From: Paulownia fortunei
Taxonomy: Eukaryota > Streptophyta > Magnoliopsida > Lamiales > Paulowniaceae
Assembly: GCA_019321725.1 (NCBI GenBank)
Contig: CM033106.1
Span: forward strand, 16,528,551 to 16,592,550
Length of the DNA stretch: 64,000 nucleotides
Direction: 5' to 3'
Below, piece after piece: positions 25,005-34,899 of this stretch (position 1 is its first letter; each line of letters opens with the position of its first letter). The translations under genes and the position numbers were made by a program. Below the pieces are notes generated by a model. It was not told the origin of the DNA, did not search any database, and saw nothing but the letters and a program-made list of their open reading frames with translations.

Positions 25005-25801
25005 TGATAGGCTTATAAATTAAAATATTTTTGACACCTCCATAAGCACAATTGCACATGTTATTGCCCTACAATTAATATTGTGCCTTATTTTCTAAAT
25101 TGTGTGTAGGGATTAAAAATGAATAATGGACCGAAGACATAGTTAAAAATGGCCAAATTAGACAAAGAGGAACTCGCTCGAGGACACCACCTGGTTAGCG
25201 CTGTGGTACGAGTAGTTAAAATCGAGCAGTGAGTTCTATTTTGGTAGTGCCGCGACACCCCCTCATAGGCGCCGCGACACTGGAAGTCTCACACCATGGT
25301 CGAGTGCTCTAAATTAGACAGTGAGCAGCCTTTTTCAAAGCGCCACAACACCCCCTATTTGGCGCTGCGGTGCCAGAAGAATAGAGTACTTTGCGCCGGG
25401 GTGGCAGTGGTCCTGATATGAAAAAAATAGTTGTGGATTTTTTATGGACAAGTGGCAATCTCATCCATGCATAGAATCTTTCTTTTTATACACCACTACA
25501 CCTTCACACACAATATGATACTCCATTAGATATACTATATATGCACAATTACATCACACAAATGAGAGATACACACATGCTTACATATAATTATTGAACA
25601 ACACATGAATGATTCAACATATAACTCTATACCTAAATTCTCACACACTTTTCCTCTCCACCCAAAATACCAATTCTTCTATATTTCTCCACACACTACA
25701 CCAAAACACACACATACACCCATCATCAAGGAGTCGGGGATTCAAGATGAAGGGAAGAATGAGCTACTTTAGGCAAGGAGAATCTAAAACTAGAAGTGAA
25801 G

Positions 25802-28734
25802 TGTAACACCCTCATTCCTACACAACCATATATATTGTATAATTTGACATGATAGAACCTGTGTGCATACATGGAATATTTATTTTTTTTTTTTTTTTAA
25901 CATTTTAAGAAAAGCTAAATCACTTCTTACATATACAACCCTGTTTAAAATAGAAGGATCAATATTTATATAAAAACACAACACCCATAACGACCACAAT
26001 ATTTACATACTTATTTACAGTAAAGTTTTTAAAAGAGAAATATAGTATCAATCTAAAAACATAATACACCAGAATCAAAATATAACAAGCCAACAAAATA
26101 GCCCAACAGGTCGTCATCCATGTACACACTCCCTCAAACACTTGCAGGAGCTCCAACAGCCGACCAACCAGCCAAAGATGCTTCAAGCATCGTCGTACTC
26201 ACCTACAATGCATAAACTATATGAGCTAACGCTCAGCAAGTAAAAATTATGCATGTCAAAGAATAATCCACAGTATCAAGTCATGCAACTCAAAATGCTA
26301 TGCTCACAATGCAATTTTATGCATCAAAATATTTCTCTCAAAATCATTTCTTTCTTGGGCCCCTGACCAATGCTACTATCCCATGCACCGGAAAAGAGCT
26401 CTGTACACCGCCATAATCCAATGGCAATAATCATACAAGCATGCAAATCCATGCATACTCATACGCATGCAAATCCATGCACGCGAACCTGCAAATCCAT
26501 GCATACTCATACGCATGCAAATCCATGCACGCGAACCTGCAAATCCATGCATAAAACCATGCAAATCCATGCATGCTTCGATGCACTAGTAGTGGTCAGC
26601 AAAAACATTTTTCTTTCTCTGAATCATGCCGTACAATGCAAGATTTATCACAATGCTCGTATATGATGCATGCACGTGCTAATGACAATGCCCATGTATG
26701 TATGCTCAATGGAGAGCCCTCTACCATGCACATATGATTTATGATGTCACATATAATTCACACATCTACATGTCTATGCATTGTTGTTGGCAAATGAATC
26801 TTTACTTACCTTTCACTTGGTTGGTGGCTTAGTCTAAATTTGTTTAGTATTCCTCTCCAAACTTAGATGTAAAACAGCCTGTAATATTACCCAACATCAA
26901 GCACCATTCCCAATTTGGCAAGTTGAAAGCACAAAATCTCATACTAGACCTTAAACACCAAGCTATAAGCTAACAATCAATCTTTCACAAACTAGAACCA
27001 ATATAGCCCCTCAAATACCTCAATTTCTCATCTTAAGTACATGAAAACATCATGTAATTGAATTATTTTAACTCTAATAGCATGTACCTAATTGTTAACA
27101 CTCAATAGCCACATGTCTAGGTTGAAACATGCTAAGTGATCAAATGTGGCAGATTCACAATTTCACATTTTCTTGCTGTCAAGTTTAGTTGTATGACAAT
27201 TTTAACATCCCTAAGCATATCCAATCACTCCCAATTTTTTACCACACTTAGATAACATGTATATAAATGTAACCATATCATATAATTTCTAAAAATCATG
27301 GATATAGCTTCCCAAGTTCAGCTCTCTTCACGACATACTGAAACAGATTGTTTCCTACCATGACAGTTTTGCACACTTCATGACATTATTGGTTTTGGCA
27401 CCCTTAAGTATATTCAATCACTCCAAAATTTTCACCATACTTAGATAACATATATAAGGAGACAACCAGGTCATATTATTACCAAAAATAATGGATTTAG
27501 ATCCCTTAATTCAGTTTCCTTCACAGCACACCAAAACAGATTTTGCTATTTTGGCAGTTTGAGTTTTCTCCAATATCATTCTTTATTTCAATTGCCAACT
27601 GATAAAACTTCATTCCAATACTCTTAACTCATATATGGTCATGTAAATGGTAATAATTATAGGTTTATTCAACATACCATACACTTTTGAAGCCTAAAAC
27701 ACAAGAAAACAGTAAGATGACAGTTTCTGCCACAAGTATTTCCTATTAAGTGTTTGTCATCAAAAACCCTTTCTTTGTGCACCAAAGTCTAACTAAAAAC
27801 TTACTAACACTTTTATAAGAGATATTTAAAGCTTAATAAACAATAAAACCATTCATAATAATCTGAAAACCAAAGGCAAAACCGTAGATAAGTGTTACCT
27901 ATGCAGATTTTGAGGTTAACTTGATGGTAATCACTTCTCCTTTGCTTTTCTTGCTTTTATTTCAACTTGGAATCAATTTGGATCACTTTGAGACCTTAAG
28001 GTGTGTGTTTGGAAGATGAAAATGGCTGAAATGAGGGTCTGGTAGTTGCTTAAGGGTGAAGGGTTTGAGGTGTTAGCTTGAGATGTTAGCTTAAGCTTAA
28101 TAAGAAAGCATGAGGTGGCAAGTAAATGGCAAAATCTGATTTTCTCCCTTATCTTGCAGCCCTAATCTTGTGTGTCTCACCTATTTTTATTTGGTTGCAA
28201 CCTATCTTAATCACCATTCATTCCCATAGGTAATTCCTATGTCCGTTCATTCGATCTCCAAACCGATTTGCATCCGATTCTTAAAGAATTATCTAGTTTG
28301 CATTTCTAAAATCATATGCACATATGAGCCTTGTAATATGACACTTAAATCATATTATATCATGTCCAATATCCCAAGTATGCTAATTTACAAATATATA
28401 CTTTTGAAATAACTTGATCAAATTAAATTAAACCGTATAAGCTTACTAGTAACACTTTTAACACTTCCAAAATTATAACCTATATATCCCATCTATATCT
28501 AATATTGATCCACCTCATTTTATTCTTATTTCAATATAAAACCAACTACTTAGATTAGGAAATTCAATAACTAATACCATGCAAGAGCTTCAGAATTAAG
28601 TTTAATATTCAAGAATGTCGTATAAAATGAAATAAATTATGCAATGTCAATAGAAATGCAAATAGCATATAAAATTAACACATAATGCATGAATATATTT
28701 GGCCATGTGAGTAGTAAGAGGCTCGGGTATCATA
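25802..28734 (-). mobile_element. Tekay solo LTR, minus strand, TSD TGAAG
   Basis: 2933 bp. Plus-strand ends are TGTAACACCC and GGGTATCATA, the reverse complement of the Tekay LTR ends. Flanking TGAAG repeats are at 25797-25801 and 28735-28739. Nearly colinear and very similar, in inverted orientation, to 16731-19583. It has no internal region. It includes an expanded ATGCAAATCCATGCA array at 26439-26575. The overlapping opposite-strand ORFs at 26370-26666 and 26376-26570 are translations of this array, and 25959-26186 is LTR sequence. Confidence 0.92.
26439..26575. repeat. Minisatellite of RY-like motifs in Tekay LTR
   Basis: Six copies of GCAAATCCATGCA in about 137 bp. A higher-order unit of about 48 bp (containing 'atactcatacgcatgc' and 'cacgcgaacctgc') is present twice. 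The equivalent place holds three copies at 18885-18960 and three at 39765-39840. CATGCA/TGCATG is the core of the plant RY element bound by B3-domain factors; any regulatory role here is inference. Confidence 0.85.
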
Positions 28735-29588
28735 TGAAGACTCTGCAAAGGGGTTGTAACTTTTACTTTAGTTTTCTTTTGATTTTATTTAGTTCAAAAG
28801 AATATTGTAAATGCATGATGTTGAGAAACAAGTGTTGTTTGCTCTATTTCCTTATAAACTAAACTCAACTTTGCCAAGACTTGGAAAGTCATTTCTATGA
28901 AGTTGTGAATTGTTAACTTGTATGTGATATGGATGATTGTTGAGTTTGTGATGAGCATGTACTGTGTGCATAATGCTTCTTGAAATTTGGCCAGTTTTGA
29001 GATTAACCTTATTGTTGTGATTAAACTAGGAGGTAGTGTCACAAGTGTTCATATAGTGTATGCCATGGACTAGGTCACTATAGGAATATAGGAGTTAGCA
29101 CACGCAATAGTCTATAATTTGAGAGTCGAAAGCTAGAGGAAATCATAAATCATAATGCATTATTGGATAGCTAAACTTGTATAGGAATATATTGGTTGCT
29201 TTTTAGTAATAGGTGTGGTACATCTTAGAAAAGAGTATTACATAAAAATTGGAGTTCCCACTATCACACAATTCAATGTCAATCCTATTCACTAACTTGT
29301 AAAAATTCACAATGCAATGGAATGACAATTCATTACCTTGGTACTTCTCGACCTAAATCTAAATCCCCTATTTTTCTTGATCATTTTTATTGCTTATTAA
29401 TTTCTAACTTTTAGTTTTCAATTCAATCAAACAAACTTTCAACAGGTTAAATATAGTTGGATTATCTGTACTTCAATTATTGCTCACATACTCTCAAGGG
29501 ACATGACATTCATATACTCATACACTTTATTACTTGTTGGCATGTATACTTGTTAAATTTGATTGCATTTAAAGTGCAAGCCACACCA

Positions 29589-30181
29589 GTTGGCCACTCA
29601 TTAACCTCTATACATAAAGATGTTACACCCAACGTAAATCCCTTGTGATTATCATGCAATTGAAGAATTTATCAAAGTGTAACATATCATGGACAAGGTT
29701 ACTATGGAGTTTCAAGTCCAATGACTAATTCCTGCACTATTGTAATGGGAAAATTCCCATTCAACAATAAAATATTTCTAATTAGGAATTTCCAGGTAGG
29801 GTAATTGAGTACGTTTGTTTCCAAATAAGCACCCGCATACATGCACTAGTGTCACCACACTAATGCCCAAGGAACAAGGCATCCTCCTTTTGAGCCTGCA
29901 TCATATGCACAATTCTCAACTTGATCAATGATATCCCATCTCATTGTTCTTTAATTTGGAATGTTTTAAGACCACAACCTTGGAGATATATTCCATGATC
30001 GCCATTATATGCACGACCAGGCCTCATAGTTATATATGATCTAAGGACTTTATCTAATTTCTATGATGAATTTAAGATGAAAATTATCATTTTAATGATA
30101 TTAATATGAATAAGAATAATTCACAAGAGTATAAGAATGGCTAGATCAATTGGCTCACCCGGAACTACTCCAACACTTCCA
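29589..30181 (-). mobile_element. Copia LTR fragment, 5' part, minus strand
   Basis: Minus-strand start TGTTGGAGTAGTTCCGGGTG at 30181, about 590 bp long. It is cut at 29588 by the Gypsy-B 3' LTR end. It corresponds to about 2018-2602 of the first Copia LTR (blocks 'cactcattaacct', 'aagcacccgcatac'). Confidence 0.75.
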
Positions 30182-30186
30182 TCAAC

Positions 30187-30985
30187 CAATCCACTGATTG
30201 AGTTTAAGGTATAGATTATAAGTCAATAGTCTAAATAACTCAATGGCTATAATTCCATTTCAAGTTCTAATAACTCATGATGATTGGTTAGAAAATCCCT
30301 ATCTAACATTCATCCTGCCTTAGTCAAGGACTTCTAAGCCATGAACTATGAAATCATTGGAGATTCACTTGTTCCACTAGATAAGTAACACATTCTTTAT
30401 TAGCAACTCATTAACCTCCATGCACGATAATACAACATCCAATATACCCCCTTTGTTATCATCAGGCAATCAGAATTTATATCAAGACGTAACACAACGA
30501 GCACAAGGCTACTTTAGTGCCTCAAGTCCAAGGACTAGTCATGTACTATCACAACGTAGAAGTTTTTACTTCAATATACAACATCTCCAACTAAAATTTT
30601 TCAGTGGTCTTGTTCAGTGTTACTTATTCTAATATGCACCCTGATATATGTACTAGCATCACTACCCCAATATCTATGCAGTGAGATATCCTCATTGTGC
30701 ATGCCTCATGTTGTGAGTTTTGTTAGGCTATTCAATATCCCATCTCAAAAAGCCCTCAACCCGAAACTTATTTAAGATGAAGCCTTAGAGGCAATTACAT
30801 GATCAGTATCATATGCACAACCATGCCCCATAGTAAGTTTGGTCTAGGGACTTTATCTAATTACAATATGTAATTAAAGAAAAAAATGCCTATTTTTATT
30901 AATATGATTTGAAAAATAATATTTTACAACATACAAGAGTATAAAATATGCCCAATCTAATTGGTGCACCGGGCACCACTCTAAG
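30187..30985 (-). mobile_element. Copia LTR fragment, minus strand, left arm of foldback
   Basis: Minus-strand start near 30985 (TTAGAGTGGTGCCCGGTGC, lacking the first TG). Blocks match 1860-2602. The part at about 30190-30495 is reverse-complementary to the fragment that follows. Confidence 0.75.
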
Positions 30986-32661
30986 AGATGTTGATGTATC
31001 TTCTGATTGCCTGATAATCACAAAGGGGATACGTTGGACGTTGTATTGGTCTGTATGGAGGTTAATGAGTGGCCAACAAATGACCTGTCACTTGTCTAGT
31101 AGAGCAAGTGAATCTCCTAAGTTTTCATAATTCATAAGTTTAGAGTCCTTTGCCAAGGCAGGATGAATGTTAGATATGATTTTTTAATGACTTATCATGA
31201 GTCATTAGAACTTAAAATGAAATCATAGTTATTGAGTTATTTAGGATTTCAACTTATAATCTATACCTTAAACTAAATCAAGAGATTCGATAATGGAATG
31301 ACTTATATGTATGGTACTCGTAATTATAATAGGTTTTCTCATAGTTTCACCTGAGACTAGGTAGTCATTATACACTTGCTAGGTGTTTCCCATGACTCCT
31401 GAGGTTCTTGGAATTAAGAAGTTAATTCCAAATGGATTAATTAATTAAATTAATTAATTAAAAAAATTATTATTTATAAGTTACAAGTGTTGTAAGCCCA
31501 CAACCAGCTTAGTTATAAACCTAAAGGGTTACAAATAATTTGGGATGGAGCATTTCTAATTTGGAAAATGACCAAAAGATTTGGATCGAATTAATGAATT
31601 AGGGCTTAATTTTATTCAAAGATTTGAATTAATTATTTAAATAAATAATTATATTAATTAATTAGACCTAATAAGATTAGGGAGCACAATTGTGGTGAAA
31701 CAATTAATTGATTAGATCAATTAATTATGTTAGCTATAAACTAATTTAATTGTTAAATTAATTTACTCAATTAAATAATTAGATTATTTAATTGGGCCTA
31801 ATCTAATTTGGTGGGCTCAATGGAATTAAATTAATAAATTAAGATTAATTAATTAATTGAATTAATTATTGGATTTAGTTAAGAGTCCAAACCCAATTCA
31901 AAGTAGCCCATTAGAAGAGGCCTACTGAAGTTGTTGGAAGAAGATGAACTTTTAAGAAATAGATATTCTTGGAATTATCTAATAGGATTACATAAAATAT
32001 CTTCAAGTATCTTGGAAAGATACAAAACAGAGTTGGATATTTTTGGGATATCTTGTGATCAATCAAAAATCTTCCAACCAATAAGAATGGGGGCCAAAAA
32101 TTACCAAGAGTAGGACTCTTGGATTTTCAGCCACCACCCTTAAATAGAGAGGGCTGAAACTTTCAAAGAAGCTTTTAGCCTTTGAATTTTTGGCCACTTC
32201 AAAAGGGAGAAAAGGGTTTTCACACCATATCCTACCTTCTTCCATCAATCAGAAGTTCCGTCTTTTTATTGAAAATATTTAGTTCTTCATACCATCGGTT
32301 GTTTTAAGAACTAATACTCACTCAAGTCACTCCAAAGTTAAATTAGTGAAGGAATAAGAATTGCTACCGGGATTCTAATTGGGTTCCTACCCAAAGTGTG
32401 GATTTTGATAGAGGGAGATGCTTGGATCCCTGCGAATCAATTTTAGTATGAAGGGATAGGACTCGATTGCTTCTACCTCTTTAACAACTAGAGTGCTTAA
32501 GGTATAAATCCAAAATCTCTTTTCTATTTAGTTAAGATAATTGGAAATGCGAAATTGATAATCACAACGAATTGAGGGTGATGCCATATTTGATAGGGCA
32601 TGTTATGTTTTAATTTTTTTAAAATTTCGCTGCATATACCCATGATTACATGAATCTAATA
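30986..32661 (+). mobile_element. Copia LTR, plus strand, lacking its first 490 bp
   Basis: Begins inside the LTR ('gcctgataatcac' near 31010 is the complement of 30459-30471) and runs to 32661, where a tRNA-Met-type primer site TGGTATCAGATCC starts at 32663. The AT-rich TTAATTAA core is at 31430-31870. It is the 5' LTR of the plus-strand leader that follows. ORFs at 30948-31130, 31931-32113 and 32063-32248 have no recognisable product. Confidence 0.75.
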
Positions 32662-34250
32662 GTGGTATCAGATCCACAGTTTATGCATTTTCAATTGAGT
32701 TTCAATTTATGCCTTTAGGATTTAATTGTTAAATTCTATGCTTAAATTATGATTTCTAATTGGGACTCGCTTGTTTCAGTAATTTTTGATTTAATTGTTA
32801 AATCTTGGATACAACAAAACATCAAAGGAACCATCATTGGGTCATGAAAAATACCATCGGGCTAGGGGTAGGAACGTCGCTGGCTTAGTACAAGTGTGGG
32901 CTACCGCTCGTGTGTGCTGCTATCTGGTAATGCACTGGCCTAGGCATGGTGGGCAACAACCATGATATCATATCACGCAATCGTTGCGTCCAAGGTGTGG
33001 CAAAAGCCTTATGCATGTGATGATAGGTGTTGGGCACCCAACTTACACATATGGGCAGATGGCATAGCACATGACACAGGCGATTATTGCTCATTTACAC
33101 ATACTATAGCAGATTATGCATGTGCCCGTATAATAGGTGCATACACAACTATCCTAGGGTGCTCGCCCAATAGTGTGTGCGTGTGCGTGTGCGTGTGCGT
33201 GTGTTGGGTGTTGGGCACCTGACGTGCGCACAAGCCACCCTGTTTGCATCATTAGGTGCTTGGCAGCACGCTGTTGCATGTTCATCTGTTGGATAGCCTT
33301 GTTTTAAATTAATTTTTTAAATTTTTAATGAAATTGTTCATTTGAAATTTCTAAAAAATGGGTCTTTCATGAAACATTAAAATTATGTCCCATGTCTTAA
33401 AATTGGCAATTTTAATGAATGGTAAATTTTCATGCTTTTATACATTCATGTGGTGTATTTATGAGCATGTATGTGATGATCATAGAGCCATTAACCAATA
33501 TGATTGGATGTATGTTTTTGGGTATCAAAATGGGGCTTGCATGTCTCTTATTCTCTTTTTGTATATATTTTTTATTTTTTGAACTGTAAAGATAGTAGCC
33601 TATGATGAGGTTTTCTTTTTGTTTCATGATAGACAATAAGAAAAACCAAGGTGGAGAATAAAGAGAAGGCCCATGAATGTAATAGAAATTATTTTAATTT
33701 TCATTTTATTACCTTTGGACTGATCGAGAATAATCTTTGGCTTAAATGGATCGCATAGGCATGGCTCATTATCATCCAATTGTGTATGTATTAGATGCAT
33801 GCATAAGGTATATTTAATGCTTTCAATGATACATATACCACATTTGTATTTGAAATCTAGTAAAGGAATTTTTCCAAAATTTCAATTTCAAGCAAATATA
33901 GATAAAACCGGGTTGGACCCAATAATCCATGCCTACCATCAAAAGTAGATAACAGGACGATGCTACCTCACTTAGTCATTGGCCATGAGTGATGAGATGA
34001 CTTTATGGTGGAAAGCTATGATCTCTACTAATCATACCGATGCCCATGGGATGGACTCATCTCTATATTGGTCATGAGTTATGAAACATTTTGATGATCC
34101 ATCTATATGGAGGTTTGATGGTTGTTGCTTGATACATAGTACCATATGGGCTCATAAAATTAAGGTATATAAGGATAAGTGAGGCAAAATATCTTGGGGT
34201 TTGTATAGAGATACAATCGTTAAAAGTTAACCACTTTTTAATATATTTTA
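32662..34250 (+). mobile_element. Copia primer site and long leader
   Basis: Plus-strand copy of the leader also seen at 2870-4500, 44919-46500 and 55740-57161. A GC-rich low-complexity island lies at about 32860-33290 with repeated TGGGCACC-like words and a GTGTGC microsatellite at 33172-33204. The conserved tail (33700-34220) has 'catgcctaccatcaaaagta' and 'ggctcataaaatt'. No gag follows; the sequence changes at about 34250. ORFs 32962-33222, 32885-33094 and 33385-33582 have no support. Confidence 0.7.
33172..33204. repeat. (GTGTGC)n microsatellite
   Basis: Five near-perfect GTGTGC units within the Copia leader GC island. Confidence 0.9.
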
Positions 34251-34259
34251 TGTGCCCAA

Positions 34260-34882
34260 CTTTTAGTCATAATTAAAAATAAAAGTAGGAAATATATTGT
34301 TTCTCGCATAGAAAATAATATAAGTTTTCTTTGAAATTATACAATAAAAAGAAAAAAAATCTAATTAAACTATAATTTAAATACGTAAGCAAGAAATGGA
34401 TATTAAGTTTTAAATTTTTAATCTTATTAACATTAATAGTAGGAAAGTATTTTTCCTCATTCTAATTCCTGTATTATAGCTGACAATTTTGATTTATTAG
34501 AAAAAAATAATTTTTTTAGAATGTAAACTTTTAAAAAGAAAATAAATTAATTAAAAATAAAAAATTAATATGAAAGTAAGAAATAGGTACCAACATTGTG
34601 AGTCGTTTTTTTAATTTTTAGTTATAATTAAACATAAAAGTAGGAAATATATTGTTTCTCTAATATAAGTTTGCTTTGAAATTATACAATTAAAAGAAAA
34701 AAAATTCAGTTAAACTATAATTTGAATATGTAAGCAAAAAATGGATATCCAGTTTTTAATTTTTTAATCTTATTAACATTAACAGTAGGAAAGTATTTTT
34801 TTTCCTCATTCTATCTCCTATGTCATAGCATACACTTATAATTTACTAGAAAAAATTAAATTTTTTAGAATGTAAACTTTTA
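34260..34882. repeat. AT-rich direct duplication, 270-bp unit, 356-bp spacing
   Basis: The stretch 34260-34530 recurs at 34616-34882. Both contain 'gtaggaaatatattgtttctc', a 'gaaattatacaat' block, 'aaactataattt', 'cttattaacatta', 'agtaggaaagtattttt' and a 'tttagaatgtaaactttt' end. No gene is present. It directly precedes the pararetrovirus remnant and may be its noncoding region or the end of another repeat. Confidence 0.8.
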
Positions 34883-34899
34883 CACTAAAATCACAATTG

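Larger units (their letters stand above)
25005..29588 (+). mobile_element. Gypsy-B 3' LTR, interrupted
   Basis: LTR halves 25005-25801 and 28740-29588, about 1.65 kb when joined. It starts TGATAGGCTTATAAATT after the polypurine tract and ends near GCCACACCA. The same family is present as a solo LTR at 40765-43601, with matching blocks (GTGGCAATCT-AT near 25450/41214, 'attacatcacacaaatga' at 25549/41311, 'taatgctt' near 28970/43010). A GC-rich patch at 25180-25420 repeats GCGCCGCGACACC-like words. The split is caused by the Tekay solo LTR at 25802-28734. ORFs 25609-25806 and 28794-29042 are noncoding LTR sequence. Confidence 0.8.

Noticed and set aside
26439..26575. Possible CRISPR-like array
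   Set aside because: Short 13-bp core with 3-16 bp spacing, part of a plant LTR; spacers are not unique and the genome is a plant's.
26370..26666. Repetitive protein with CKSMHTHTHANPC repeats
   Set aside because: It is the translation of the LTR minisatellite; the opposite strand is open too, and other LTR copies lack the frame.
32885..33222. ORFs on both strands over a GC-rich stretch
   Set aside because: They come from the low-complexity Copia leader and a GTGTGC microsatellite; other leader copies have no matching frame.
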